The notes: a model not told the origin generated them from the sequence alone. A stretch of DNA of 64,000 bases from Maledivibacter sp. (GCA_025210375.1 JAOASB010000029.1:248001-312000), one strand, 5' to 3'; shown: positions 26,697-36,226, counted from the first letter of the stretch. A program made the numbers and translations.

Positions 26697-27854
26697 CTAT
26701 ATCCTCCCCCTATATTCATCCTCTTTTTCAGATTGAATAGTAAAATGAATAATGGTACCATTACCCACTTCACTTTCAGCCCATATCTCACCATTATGAG
26801 CCTTAACTAATTCCTTTGATATAGCTAGACCAAGGCCTGTTCCTCCGATATCCTTATTCCTTGCTTGATCAACTCTATAAAATCTATCAAAAATACTATC
26901 GATATTTTCGTTATCAATTCCCGTCCCATTATCCTTTATAGATATTTTAACTCCTTTATCCTCCTCAGATAATATACATAGGATTTTAATTTTATCCTTA
27001 TCATTATATTTTATAGCATTATTTATTATATTAATAATTACCTGACGAATTCTTTTTCTATCAATAAATAGCATTTTATCCTTTAAAACTTCATCATCAT
27101 AATTGAGGTTATATCCATTTTCTCCTAATTCTATCTTCATCTCAGTCATGAGGTCATTCATGTAATCTTTAATGGATGTTTCGACAAAATCAAAATCCAC
27201 TTGCTGTATATCAAGCTTTGAAAAAAGAAATAAATCGTTAATTAACTTATTTGTATAGCTTGCATTATGATAAATGATGTCAATATATTTATTGAGTTTT
27301 TCGGGACTATTGGCCACCCCTTCTTGAATCCCCTCAACATATCCCATAATAGATGTAATAGGTGTTTTTAGATCATGGGATATATTGGCTATCAAGGTCT
27401 TACGATTAATCTCATACTTCTTTTTCAATTCTTCACTTTCTTTAAGCTTTAAACTCATCTGGTTAAATGACTCAATTAATTCTCCTATTTCATTATGAGG
27501 GTAGTGGTTTATTACTGCTCCATAGTTTCCCTCAGAAACTTCGTCCACTGCTTCCTTTAAATTCTCTATAGGCTTCATAATTTTTTGGGACATTTTTCTT
27601 GCAAATATTATAGTACCTATTTCTCTAAGCATAATAACACTAAGAAACATTATAAGTATATATATAGGAAATTTTATCTTGAAATAAATCACTATAATAT
27701 AGAAAATCAAAATATTAATGATCAAGAAAATAATTGGTGAAAACTTCATATATCTGTGATATCTCTTGAATTCTTCCCGTACAAAATAGGGATGGGGCCT
27801 ATGCATATGATGCATGGCCCTTTTTTTAAAATGTTTATTATGATTTTGTCTCAT
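26697..27854 (-). CDS. Sensor histidine kinase with His/Met-rich N-terminal tail
   Basis: 385 residues. The cytoplasmic tail (1-30) is unusually rich in His, Met and Arg (HNKHFKKRAMHHMHRPHP). Two membrane helices (about 38-80) are joined by almost no loop, so it senses within the membrane or inside the cell. HAMP (about 85-135), H box ANISHDLKTPI (about 157), and HATPase with N box NIINNAIKY, DNGTGID and GTGLGLAI follow. The tail resembles metal-binding sequences, and the gene before it in the operon encodes another His/Met-rich protein, which together hint at copper, silver or another soft metal. Confidence 0.93.
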   Translation of the reverse strand: MRQNHNKHFKKRAMHHMHRPHPYFVREEFKRYHRYMKFSPIIFLIINILIFYIIVIYFKIKFPIYILIMFLSVIMLREIGTIIFARKMSQKIMKPIENLKEAVDEVSEGNYGAVINHYPHNEIGELIESFNQMSLKLKESEELKKKYEINRKTLIANISHDLKTPITSIMGYVEGIQEGVANSPEKLNKYIDIIYHNASYTNKLINDLFLFSKLDIQQVDFDFVETSIKDYMNDLMTEMKIELGENGYNLNYDDEVLKDKMLFIDRKRIRQVIINIINNAIKYNDKDKIKILCILSEEDKGVKISIKDNGTGIDNENIDSIFDRFYRVDQARNKDIGGTGLGLAISKELVKAHNGEIWAESEVGNGTIIHFTIQSEKEDEYRGRI

Positions 27855-27903
27855 AGTATCCTCCTATTAGACTAACCGTAAATAGCTAACAACAAAATAT
27901 TAC

Positions 27904-28659
27904 TTAAGCAATTTCCTTAACATTACCCTTAAAAGCAAACTTTACTACTTTATCTTCATTATCACTTAATTCTAAGTTTATTTCAACATTTTCTATATAA
28001 TCTTTATTATTAATTAGTATCTCGGCCTTTAAACCTTTTAAATCCATGTCTTTACTTAATAATCCCATTGGATGATCTTTTTTCATTTCATCATGTTTCA
28101 TTTCATCATGTTTCATTCCACCATAATTCCCTTTGACATGTTTATGAATCATAGGATGTTTATGCATACATTTATGCTTTATTAAATCCTTTAATTCATC
28201 GGTGAGGCTATCTTTATCAAGGCTTATGACTATTTTCTTACTGTCATCCTTTAATTTTTCAACCTCAGCTTTATTTAATAGATCAAGCATAACCATAAAT
28301 CTCTGAAACCTATTTTTCATTGTGAAATGCCCCACTTCTCCTTCATTATCCATTATTCCCCCCATCATTCTACGTTTACCAAATCTTCCTCCAAAGTAAC
28401 CATGGCCTTTGCGAAAATGATTTATCCTATCGACACTAAATGTGCTATTAAACTGATGCTCAAAGCTTTCATCTCCGTATACTACCTTTATACTGGCAAA
28501 ATTTTTCAATATTTCTCCTTCCTTGTTCCTACTAAATGTCTTGTTAACCTCTAAAACTGTTTCATCCTCTTTCTCTACCCTTGCCTCGATATCACCTGCT
28601 ATTTTTTCAAAGTCCTTCATGTTTTTCATTACATTATAAATAGTTGTTAATTTATTCAT
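27904..28659 (-). CDS. Cytoplasmic His/Met-rich protein, unknown family
   Basis: 251 residues, no signal peptide or membrane helix. The N-terminal half looks like a beta-rich domain (EARVEKEDETVLEVNKTF ... IKVVYGDESFEHQF). The centre (about 165-205) is packed with His, Met and Lys: KHKCMHKHPMIHKHVKGN, then the repeat MKHDE twice and MKKDHPMG, encoded by a 15-bp tandem repeat at 28090-28120. A final strand pair (KAEILINNKDYIENVEINLEL) follows. First gene of an operon with the His-rich kinase and its regulator, 49 bp upstream. I infer a metal-binding role, perhaps buffering or presenting metal to the kinase; I do not recognise the family. Confidence 0.75.
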   Translation of the reverse strand: MNKLTTIYNVMKNMKDFEKIAGDIEARVEKEDETVLEVNKTFSRNKEGEILKNFASIKVVYGDESFEHQFNSTFSVDRINHFRKGHGYFGGRFGKRRMMGGIMDNEGEVGHFTMKNRFQRFMVMLDLLNKAEVEKLKDDSKKIVISLDKDSLTDELKDLIKHKCMHKHPMIHKHVKGNYGGMKHDEMKHDEMKKDHPMGLLSKDMDLKGLKAEILINNKDYIENVEINLELSDNEDKVVKFAFKGNVKEIA

Positions 28660-28805
28660 TTTCTATACCTCCTAGGATTTTTTATTGTTATTTTTCTTTG
28701 CTATGGATATAGTATAGAAAACGAATTTAAATCTAAAATAAAAAAAGTTTAAAAATTTTATAAAATAATATAAAGAATATATAAATGTTATGGGATTTAC
28801 ATTTG

Positions 28806-28860
28806 TGATGAATTTATGATGTTCCTATGATGAAAAAATGAATTTTTATCTAGATATTAT
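28806..28860. promoter_or_regulatory. Four phased 11-bp TGATG repeats with -10
   Basis: TGATG starts at 28806, 28817 and 28828, and TGAAT at 28839: exactly 11 bp apart. Eleven bases after the last repeat is TATTAT (28855-28860), a -10 for the regulator gene at 28918. Tandem direct repeats with 11-bp period at the -35 are the mark of OmpR/PhoB-type activators. Confidence 0.7.
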
Positions 28861-28917
28861 TTATTACTATTTTATATGCTATGATAAACTTAAGTATAGT
28901 TTTAAGGAGAGAAGTAT

Positions 28918-29601
28918 ATGCAAGACTTAAAAATTCTAGTTGCCGACGATGAAGAAAAAATGCGTCAAGTAATTAAAATCTATCTTAAAAATGAAGGTTA
29001 TTTAGTGGAAGAGGCAAGTAACGGTAAAGAGGCCTTAGAAAAAATTGCTATTAATAAGTTTTCTTTAATACTACTAGATGTAATGATGCCCGAAGTAGAT
29101 GGTTGGACAGTATGCCGAAGTATCCGTCTAGAGTCCTCAGTCCCAATTATCATGTTATCCGCAAGGGGAGAAGAGTACGATAAACTTTTTGGATTTGAAT
29201 TGGGTGTAGACGATTATATAACTAAACCCTTTAGCCCAAAGGAACTGGTGGCGAGAATTAAAGCCGTATTAAAACGAAGCTGCGGTGGCAATATAGTAAA
29301 TACAAACATGATAAAAATTGGAGCCATAGAAATAAAGCCCATGTCAAAACAGGTTTTTCTTGAAGATAAGGAATTGGCCCTCACTCCAAAGGAATTTGAT
29401 CTTTTGAATTTTCTTTCCAAGAATCCTGAAATTGTATATTCTAGAGAACAATTACTAAATCAAGTCTGGGGCTACGATTTTGTTGGAGACCTAAGAACCG
29501 TTGATACCCATGTAAAGCAGCTTAGGGAAAAGCTTGGAATCTATAAAAAATATATCCACACAGTTTGGGGAACAGGATATAGACTAAAGGTAGGGAAATA
29601 G
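28918..29601 (+). CDS. OmpR-family response regulator next to the export operon
   Basis: 227 residues. Receiver: DDEEK (about 10-14), phospho-Asp in LLDVMMPEVDGW (about 54), SARGEE and KPFSPKE. Winged helix (about 130-225) with LTPKEFDLLNFLSKNPEIVYSR and the end HTVWGTGYRLKVGK. Kinase gene follows after one base. Promoter region carries phased TGATG repeats that also occur before the MacA-like gene at 34889, so it probably regulates itself and the export operon. Confidence 0.95.
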   Translation: MQDLKILVADDEEKMRQVIKIYLKNEGYLVEEASNGKEALEKIAINKFSLILLDVMMPEVDGWTVCRSIRLESSVPIIMLSARGEEYDKLFGFELGVDDYITKPFSPKELVARIKAVLKRSCGGNIVNTNMIKIGAIEIKPMSKQVFLEDKELALTPKEFDLLNFLSKNPEIVYSREQLLNQVWGYDFVGDLRTVDTHVKQLREKLGIYKKYIHTVWGTGYRLKVGK

Positions 29602-29602
29602 G

Positions 29603-31081
29603 ATGAAAAGTATTTTAAGCAAGGTTTGGCTTGGCATTACTTCATTGGTGCTAATTATTCTCCTAATTATTTGGCTGTTTCAAATTGGATTATTAAACCG
29701 CTTTTATATCAACGAAAGATCTAATATCCTATTAAAGGAAGGGGAAAAGCTTTCGTCAATGCTTTCCTCATCTAAAGACTATGAGTCAGTGTCTCAAGAG
29801 ATTATTGGAGAGATAGAGACTGTCGGAGCATCCTATAATGCAAGGATTTTAATAATAGATTCCTACAGTAATATATTGTTCTATAATGCTCCTAAACACT
29901 CTTTTAAGAGAGACAAAGGCCCGCTAGATGGAGATGCTGAATCTAAGGAAGGTTTTATTAGAAGAACTCTATCGGTTTTTTATAATGATGAGGAAATAGA
30001 ACGAAACATTTCAGAAAAAAGCACATTTACCATAATCAAAACTGATCCAAGGTTTCCCGAAAGAAAGGCTATAATAGTAGGTATACCAATTGAAGATAAT
30101 GGAAATATAATGGGCTATACACTTTTAAATTCTCCATTAGCACCTATTGAAGAGATGATATCAATATTAAAAAAGCAGTTATCCATCATTACATTTGCAT
30201 CCTTAATAATCGGTACACTTTTGGCCTTATTATTTGCCAAACATTTCACGAAACCAATCAGACAAATTAACGATACTGCAAGGAAAATAGCAAAGGGTGA
30301 TTTTACTGCAAATGTAGTACTAGATTCAAAGGATGAAATCGGTGATTTAGGTGATACCATAAATAATATGTCTAATCAGCTGGGACAAACTGAAAATTTC
30401 AGAAGAGAATTTATCGCTAATACTTCCCATGAGCTAAAAACTCCCATTAGCTTAATAAGAGCCTATGCTGAGTTGGTTAAGGATATAAATACTGGAAATG
30501 ATGAGGCCACAACTGACCATCTACAGGTTATTATTGATGAATCAACTAGATTGAATGATATAGTTGAAGACATACTTTATCTATCAAAGATGGAATCAGG
30601 ATACTCAAAGCTTGAAACTTCACCCTTTCCAATTATCAATATAATAAATAATGTGATAGATAAGCTTTCATTCTTTACCTCAAACAAAGGTATAGATATT
30701 ATATTAGAAATTGATAATAAAGAGACTTTAATTAATGGCGACAAAGAAAAAATCCATCAAGTATTTTATAATATTATAAATAATGCTATTAATCACTCCT
30801 ATGAAAATGGAAAGGTCACTATTAAAATCAATAATTCAAATAATATCACCAGAGTTGATATTATTGATAATGGCAAGGGAATTCCTAAAGAGGATTTACC
30901 CTATATCTGGGATAGATTTTATAAGGTAGATAAGTCAAGAAAAAGAGATGATAGTGGGACTGGTCTTGGAATGTCAATAGTAAAAAATATTTTAGATGCC
31001 CATAATTTCAAGTATGGAATTGAAAGTGAAATAGATAGGGGAACTACAGTGTGGTTTGAGATTAGGGGTGTATCAGAATGA
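29603..31081 (+). CDS. Sensor histidine kinase, partner of the 28918 regulator
   Basis: 492 residues. Membrane helix (about 8-28), extracytoplasmic sensor (about 30-185, with a PAS-like NARILIIDSYSNILFYN strand), second helix (about 190-212), HAMP, H box ANTSHELKTPISLI (about 272), and HATPase N box NIINNAINH, DNGKGIP, GTGLGMSI. Complete. The last codons and stop lie inside the first arm of an intergenic repeat (31065-31223). Together with the regulator and the downstream MacAB-like operon this looks like an envelope-stress or peptide-sensing module. Confidence 0.95.
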   Translation: MKSILSKVWLGITSLVLIILLIIWLFQIGLLNRFYINERSNILLKEGEKLSSMLSSSKDYESVSQEIIGEIETVGASYNARILIIDSYSNILFYNAPKHSFKRDKGPLDGDAESKEGFIRRTLSVFYNDEEIERNISEKSTFTIIKTDPRFPERKAIIVGIPIEDNGNIMGYTLLNSPLAPIEEMISILKKQLSIITFASLIIGTLLALLFAKHFTKPIRQINDTARKIAKGDFTANVVLDSKDEIGDLGDTINNMSNQLGQTENFRREFIANTSHELKTPISLIRAYAELVKDINTGNDEATTDHLQVIIDESTRLNDIVEDILYLSKMESGYSKLETSPFPIINIINNVIDKLSFFTSNKGIDIILEIDNKETLINGDKEKIHQVFYNIINNAINHSYENGKVTIKINNSNNITRVDIIDNGKGIPKEDLPYIWDRFYKVDKSRKRDDSGTGLGMSIVKNILDAHNFKYGIESEIDRGTTVWFEIRGVSE

Positions 31082-31223
31082 CGAATTTCTTCGTTATTTA
31101 AAATTTCACCGACTTGGCACGTACATCAGTACTATCCAAACCGATGAAATTTCAGAACCTCGAACTTCATTCATTCTGAAACACCCAGATGCTGACTCAA
31201 GGGATTGTCTTTTGAGACATCCC
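31065..31223. repeat. Intergenic inverted-repeat element, variant related to family D
   Basis: Outer arms GGGTGTATCAGAATG / CATTCTGAAACACCC enclose a long inner hairpin (AAATTTCACCG ... CGATGAAATTT). A second hairpin, GGGATTGTC-TTTT-GAGACATCCC, follows. It shares CGAATTTCTTCGTT and CCTCGAACTTC with the 151-bp family D. It overlaps the last 17 bases of the kinase gene and abuts the stop of the opposing ATPase gene, so it probably also works as a two-way terminator. Confidence 0.7.
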
Positions 31224-31901
31224 CTATTCATATACCTCCCCATCTCTCACATTTATAATCCGACCAGCTCTTTTAGCTATATCTAAATCATGGGTTATCA
31301 TTACAATAGTATTGCCCCTTTTATTTAATTCTACAAATAGATCAAGTATCTCCTCCCCAGTCTTAGAATCCAATGCCCCCGTTGGTTCATCGGCAAGTAG
31401 TATATTTGGTTCACCAACTAACGCCCTAGCAATCGACACTCTTTGCTGTTGTCCTCCAGATAGCTCAAAGGGCTTATGATCTGTTCTATCTCCAAGACCT
31501 ACACTATCTAGTACTTCCCTTGCCCTTTGATGGGCTTCAATTTTATCAATTCCTCTTAATAGCAAAGGAAATGCTACATTATGCTCAGCGGTATATTTGG
31601 ATAAAAGGTTAAATTTTTGAAATATAAATCCTATTTCTCTATTCCTTATGTGGGCCAACTCATCGTCATTTTTTGCCTTAATATCCTGTCCAGATAGAAC
31701 ATATTTTCCTGAATCAGCAATATCAATACATCCAATAATGTTCATTAAAGTTGATTTACCTGAACCTGAAGGCCCCAAAACTGCAACAAATTCACCTTTT
31801 TTTATTTCTATAGATACACCCTTTAGAACCTTTAGTATGTTCTTACCCATTTTATAGGACTTTACTATGTCCTCCATATAGATTATTGTATTATTATTCA
31901 T
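31224..31901 (-). CDS. ABC exporter ATPase, MacB/LolD/YknY type
   Basis: 225 residues. Walker A GPSGSGKST (about 40-48), signature LSGGQQQRVSIARAL (about 143), Walker B ILLADEPTGALD, and H-loop ITHDLD. This ATPase subfamily drives FtsX/MacB-like mechanotransmission permeases. Last gene of the operon adaptor-permease-lipoprotein-ATPase. Confidence 0.95.
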   Translation of the reverse strand: MNNNTIIYMEDIVKSYKMGKNILKVLKGVSIEIKKGEFVAVLGPSGSGKSTLMNIIGCIDIADSGKYVLSGQDIKAKNDDELAHIRNREIGFIFQKFNLLSKYTAEHNVAFPLLLRGIDKIEAHQRAREVLDSVGLGDRTDHKPFELSGGQQQRVSIARALVGEPNILLADEPTGALDSKTGEEILDLFVELNKRGNTIVMITHDLDIAKRAGRIINVRDGEVYE

Positions 31902-31905
31902 ATTA

Positions 31906-32442
31906 TTACCTTCCTTGCAGCATCACAACATGGGTGATCATTCTTTCTTCTTTATCTATATCATCAAACCATATTTGTAGTGAGGAACCTTCATATATAT
32001 CAACCAAATCAATTGCCCTTGTTCCACTTTGGCTTCTCGTTGTTATTGGTATACCTACGGGTATAAGCAATGTGACAGTCTCACCTGTGAATTCCAGTTC
32101 TCTCCCTCCTGAGCCTTGGAATCTTTTACCACTACCCTTTTCTTCCCCAATAGGTACTCCAACCCCTTTATTCTTCTGCTTATTATCCCTATTAGCTGAC
32201 ATTTGAGGCATTTTGGCAATTTCCAATACTAATTCATTACCAGTGATACTTTTAACCCTTCCAAATATATCTGGCCGTTTTCTGGACCTTTTTTCTTCCT
32301 TATTTGCATCCTTTTCTTCTCCAACTTGATTTACTTTATTGTTTAATTCTACCTCACTGGGTTGACTTGATGCCGCACATCCTGATAATCCAATCGATAG
32401 ACAAATTAGTACTATACAAAACTTAGAAACAAGCTTATTCAT
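31906..32442 (-). CDS. Lipoprotein within the export operon, unknown function
   Basis: 178 residues from ATG 32442, preceded by AAAGGGG; a frame seven codons longer overlaps the permease gene. Signal peptide and lipobox IGLSGC (Cys about 22). A highly charged linker (GEEKDANKEEKRSRKRP) leads into one small beta-rich domain (FGRVKSITGNELVLEIAKM ... TVTLLIPVGIPI ... GSSLQIWFDDID), reminiscent of OB-like or copper-chaperone-like folds. It lies between the permease and the ATPase, so it is probably an extracytoplasmic accessory of the exporter. Family not recognised. Confidence 0.8.
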   Translation of the reverse strand: MNKLVSKFCIVLICLSIGLSGCAASSQPSEVELNNKVNQVGEEKDANKEEKRSRKRPDIFGRVKSITGNELVLEIAKMPQMSANRDNKQKNKGVGVPIGEEKGSGKRFQGSGGRELEFTGETVTLLIPVGIPITTRSQSGTRAIDLVDIYEGSSLQIWFDDIDKEERMITHVVMLQGR

Positions 32443-32455
32443 ATAAACATCCCCT

Positions 32456-33646
32456 TTATTCATAGTTTAATGCATCAATAGGCTTAAGAGAAGCCGCCTT
32501 TGAAGCAGGATAATAACCAAAAAAAGTACCTATTACCACTGAAAAACCAAAAGCTAATAAATATCCGGACATACTGGGAATAGCCCTTACATTAAAATAA
32601 TCCATCACCGGCATTACAGCTATACTTAAAAGTATCCCTACAACCCCTCCTGCTCCACTAACAATAATTGCTTCAAATAGGAATATACGAAGTATATCCT
32701 TTTTTCGAGCCCCAATAGCCTTTAAAATGCCTATTTCCCTAGTCCTTTCTTTAACGGAAACAAACAGTACATTCATTATACCTATTCCTCCTACAATTAA
32801 AACCACTGTTGCTACTGATAAAAGCATAAGTGTCATAGTATTTGCCGAACTTCTTGCTGACTCAAGACTACTTCCTGCATCCCTAATCATAAACCTTTCA
32901 CTATTAGATCCATATCTCTTTTGAAGCACTACACTAATTTCATCTATCGCTAAGTCCACATGATCTATATCCTTAGCAAGGGCCATAATCATAGGTCGTA
33001 GATTTCTCCCTGTTATGTACTTTTCAGCTACTTCATATGGTATAATAACACCTTCATCAGGATTAAACCCCCTTTCACCACTTCCTATATACTGTAGAAC
33101 CCCAATTATTTCAAACCTCTTTCCATTTAGTATCAGCTTTTCCCCTATAACCTCGGAACCATCCATTTCTTCAAAAAGTAGCTTCACTATCTCCGATCCA
33201 ATAACAGCCACTTTGTCACTACTATTATCCTCATTTATAAACTCTCCATATTCTAACTCAAGATTGTTTATCTCTTTAAAATCACCCTTTACCCCTCCCA
33301 CATTTGAATTGGCTGAGACTCCTTGATAGCTTATACTGGCATTACCATTAATCATCATACTAACACTTTTGATGGAAGCTGCCTCATCAGTTATGGCTTC
33401 CATATCCTCCGTTCCAAGCTTAAGATTTGTTCCACCACCTCTACCAAAGGCCGTCATCACATGCAGGGTACCTACATTCAGTCTTTTAAATTGTTCTTCA
33501 ACACTTGCCTGACTTCCATTTCCAATAGCCATCACTAATACAATAGTCAAAGCTCCAACGATAACCCCTAATGTAGTAAGAAAAACCTTAGACTTATTTT
33601 CTCTAATATTAATAAAAATTGATCTTATAATCTCAGAAAAGCTCAT
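32456..33646 (-). CDS. MacB/YknZ-type ABC permease
   Basis: 396 residues. First membrane helix (about 20-42, TLGVIVGALTIVLVMAIGNGSQ), a large extracytoplasmic MacB_PCD domain (about 45-250), then three helices with the FtsX signature VKERTREIGILKAIGARKKDI (about 290-310). Exports or mechanically releases peptides or lipids without classical transport through the membrane. The adaptor encoded just upstream completes a tripartite-like system. Confidence 0.95.
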   Translation of the reverse strand: MSFSEIIRSIFINIRENKSKVFLTTLGVIVGALTIVLVMAIGNGSQASVEEQFKRLNVGTLHVMTAFGRGGGTNLKLGTEDMEAITDEAASIKSVSMMINGNASISYQGVSANSNVGGVKGDFKEINNLELEYGEFINEDNSSDKVAVIGSEIVKLLFEEMDGSEVIGEKLILNGKRFEIIGVLQYIGSGERGFNPDEGVIIPYEVAEKYITGRNLRPMIMALAKDIDHVDLAIDEISVVLQKRYGSNSERFMIRDAGSSLESARSSANTMTLMLLSVATVVLIVGGIGIMNVLFVSVKERTREIGILKAIGARKKDILRIFLFEAIIVSGAGGVVGILLSIAVMPVMDYFNVRAIPSMSGYLLAFGFSVVIGTFFGYYPASKAASLKPIDALNYE

Positions 33647-33656
33647 AACTATACAC

Positions 33657-34889
33657 CTACTTTACCCTCTTATCTTCTATCAAAATGATTTCTCCTACAT
33701 TAAGCCCTTCAGTAACTTCTACATATTTTCCATCGGTAAGTCCCGTCTTAATATTTCTGATCTCTGTATTACCATTTTTATCTTTGACCTGTACTACCTG
33801 CTTACCTTCTGCCATTGTTACTGCTTTATTAGATATATATGTAACATTTTTTCTCTGCCTGATTATAAAAGAAACTGAACAAGTCATCCCTGATTTGATC
33901 TTATCAATTCCACCATCGAGTTCAATTCTAATATCAAATGTAACTAATCCACTATTATCTATTATAGGTAAAGCATCCATTGAAATGACTTTTCCCATGA
34001 ATTTTTGACCCTCAAAGGCCTCAAATTCTACCTCCACTTGTTGATTTAATTCCACCTTTGATAAATCTATTTCGGAAACTGGTACAACAACCTCTACTTT
34101 ATCTGAATCCGAAACAATCATAAAGTGTGTAGTATTTGCAGTTAATGTAACTGATTCTTTTATGCTGGTAATTGTCTCTCCAGGTTTATAAGCTAAATTC
34201 AATATCCTTCCTTCTATGGAGGATTCCAGAATTGTACTACTTAAATCATCCTTAGCCATTTCCAATGAAAGCTTTGCCGATTCGACATTTGCTTTTTCAA
34301 GCTCTATATCTTTATTAGAGTTTGATAGAATATCATATCTTTCTAATTGAAACTCATAGGCCGATTTTGCACTTTCATAGGAAGTCCTCTTGATATGTAA
34401 AGCTTGCTCTGAGTATATATCCTTTAGCTCAACCATCGGTAAATACTCTGCTTCCATTTGGTTGAATTTTGCTTTTAAGTCCTCTACCTTCTGTTGTTCG
34501 GCTAAAAGGCTAAGCTTTCTATTTTCCTCCTTTTGTTCAAGACTCGCAAGAGCTTTCTTGTAGTTTATCTCAGCAGTTTTTAGCTTTTTTACGTATTCCG
34601 TATCATCTAGCTTTGCTAAAATCTGTCCTTTACTAATTTCATCACCTTCCTGTACATAAAGCTCCTTTAGCTTACCGCTTATATCAAAATCTAAATTTAC
34701 TACAGGTATTTCTGCCTCTCCATCACTATCAAAATCAATTGTAATATCCCCTCTCATTACCTGTTCTTCTTTTATTGCCGTAGTCTCACCTATAGATTCC
34801 ACCGGTTTGTTTATGTACTTTAATCCAACAAAACCAATACATATAATAGCCACAAGTATGCCAGATATTTTAATGAACTTTTTTGACAA
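33657..34889 (-). CDS. HlyD/MacA-like membrane-fusion adaptor
   Basis: 410 residues. N-terminal anchor helix (about 5-25), barrel-sandwich/lipoyl half (IPVVNLDFDISGKLKELYVQEGDEISKGQILAKLDD, about 60-95), a coiled-coil hairpin (about 100-210, LEQKEENRKLSLLAEQQKVEDL), the second lipoyl half (EGRILNLAYKPGETI), a beta-barrel domain and the membrane-proximal domain (RKNVTYISNKAV ... VVQVKDKNGNTEIR). TTG start with AAAGGAGG upstream. First gene of the operon. Its promoter has TATAAT preceded by phased TGATG repeats. Confidence 0.94.
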   Translation of the reverse strand: MSKKFIKISGILVAIICIGFVGLKYINKPVESIGETTAIKEEQVMRGDITIDFDSDGEAEIPVVNLDFDISGKLKELYVQEGDEISKGQILAKLDDTEYVKKLKTAEINYKKALASLEQKEENRKLSLLAEQQKVEDLKAKFNQMEAEYLPMVELKDIYSEQALHIKRTSYESAKSAYEFQLERYDILSNSNKDIELEKANVESAKLSLEMAKDDLSSTILESSIEGRILNLAYKPGETITSIKESVTLTANTTHFMIVSDSDKVEVVVPVSEIDLSKVELNQQVEVEFEAFEGQKFMGKVISMDALPIIDNSGLVTFDIRIELDGGIDKIKSGMTCSVSFIIRQRKNVTYISNKAVTMAEGKQVVQVKDKNGNTEIRNIKTGLTDGKYVEVTEGLNVGEIILIEDKRVK

Positions 34890-34986
34890 CCCTAATTACC
34901 TCCTTTATTTACTTCCATAGATTTTTATAACAATATAAAAAACCATAGTATTATAAGAAAAATACCGTATTTTAATTTCTAATTTT

Positions 34987-35041
34987 ATTATAAATATCAA
35001 ATGTGATGAAAGGGTGATGCAAATCAGAATGATTTGTGAAT
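34987..35041 (-). promoter_or_regulatory. Promoter of the export operon with phased TGATG repeats
   Basis: TATAAT on the minus strand (34987-34992), then 11 bases, then plus-strand TGATG at 35004 and 35015, AGAAT at 35026 and TGAAT at 35037, again with 11-bp period. No normal -35 is present; the repeats occupy its place. Confidence 0.68.
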
Positions 35042-35107
35042 GTTGGTAAGCTACAAGTTTTTTGGTCTTTCTTTTGGGTTTTAAATCTCAATATTAAGTT
35101 ATTTTTA

Positions 35108-35142
35108 CAAAAAAATACATATGACTATAGATAGCCATATGT
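35108..35142 (-). terminator. Terminator of the AIM24-family gene
   Basis: ACATATGGCTAT / ATAGTCATATGT stem on the minus strand followed by seven T, 43 bases after the stop codon. Confidence 0.82.
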
Positions 35143-35184
35143 ATATACAAACTTTCTTAAAACTTACTTTTTTATTTTTAAACT

Positions 35185-35994
35185 CTAGTCTCCATCTATT
35201 AGATTTCCTAGACCACCTAAAACATCAAGTACGCTTCCTTCACCTCTTCTTGCTCCACCGGTTTGAGGGGCTGCAGAATATATTCTATCTGCTAACCTGC
35301 TAAATGGAAGGGATTGGAGCCAAACCTTACCTGGCCCCCTAACTGTAGCGAAAAATAGACCCTCGCCACCAAAGAATGCACTTTTTACATTTCCTACAAA
35401 CTGGACATCATAATTTACGTTTTTAGTAAATGCTACTAGGCACCCTGTATCAACCCTAAGGCTTTCCCCGGGCTGTAGTTCCTTCTCAATAATAGTTCCC
35501 CCGGCATGTAAGAATGCTAAGCCATCGCCTTCTAGCTTTTGCATAATAAATCCTTCGCCCCCGAAGAATCCCGTTCCTATTTTCTTTTGGAATTCTATTC
35601 CTATTGAAACCCCCTTTGCAGCACATAGGAAAGCATCCTTTTGACAGATTAGCTTGCCTCCATAACTACTCAAATCCATTGGGATGATCTTTCCTGGATA
35701 GGGTGAAGCGAATGAGGCATGTTGTTTCCCAGCCCCCATATTAGTGAATACTGTCATAAACAAGCTTTCTCCAGTAATAAGTCTCTTACCTGCTCCAAAC
35801 AATTTTCCCATAAATCCGCCTTGATTACTTTTTCCCGATCCGTCTCCGAAAATAGTTTCCATCTGAATCCCTTGTTCTATATACATCATTGCTCCTGCTT
35901 CAGCTACTACACTTTCCTGTGGGTCTAGTTCGATCTCAACAAACTGCATGTCATCCCCATATAACTTATAATCGATTTCATGAGCATTTCTCAT
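35185..35994 (-). CDS. AIM24 family protein (TIGR00266)
   Basis: 269 residues. Gly-rich beta-helical-type fold typical of the family: [22 protein letters not shown] (about 18-40), [24 protein letters not shown], then [24 protein letters not shown] and [19 protein letters not shown] near the C terminus. The length agrees with bacterial members. The family is widespread but its biochemical role is unsettled. A single-gene transcript with its own terminator. Confidence 0.93.
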   Translation of the reverse strand: MRNAHEIDYKLYGDDMQFVEIELDPQESVVAEAGAMMYIEQGIQMETIFGDGSGKSNQGGFMGKLFGAGKRLITGESLFMTVFTNMGAGKQHASFASPYPGKIIPMDLSSYGGKLICQKDAFLCAAKGVSIGIEFQKKIGTGFFGGEGFIMQKLEGDGLAFLHAGGTIIEKELQPGESLRVDTGCLVAFTKNVNYDVQFVGNVKSAFFGGEGLFFATVRGPGKVWLQSLPFSRLADRIYSAAPQTGGARRGEGSVLDVLGGLGNLIDGD

Positions 35995-36075
35995 ACCTAT
36001 AGCCTCCTTGTATTTAATCTATTACAATTATACCAAATATTAACTAACCAATTCCTTAAGATAACATTAAAACAA

Positions 36076-36122
36076 ATAATTTTTACTACTTTTATTAAAA
36101 GTAATTATGCAATTTGTTCAAA
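36076..36122 (-). repeat. Repeat family B, end fragment
   Basis: AGTAATTATGCAATTTGTTCAA and neighbouring bases match one end of the 166/167-bp MITE-like element (full copies at 40507-40673 and 62983-63148). The rest of the element is missing. Confidence 0.6.
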
Positions 36123-36226
36123 TAAACAAGAACAAAACATATATGAAAGTCATATATTATAATGATATTATTTATTTTTCAATATGGACAATTCATTATT
36201 TATTATTATTTAGTGAGGTATAAAAT

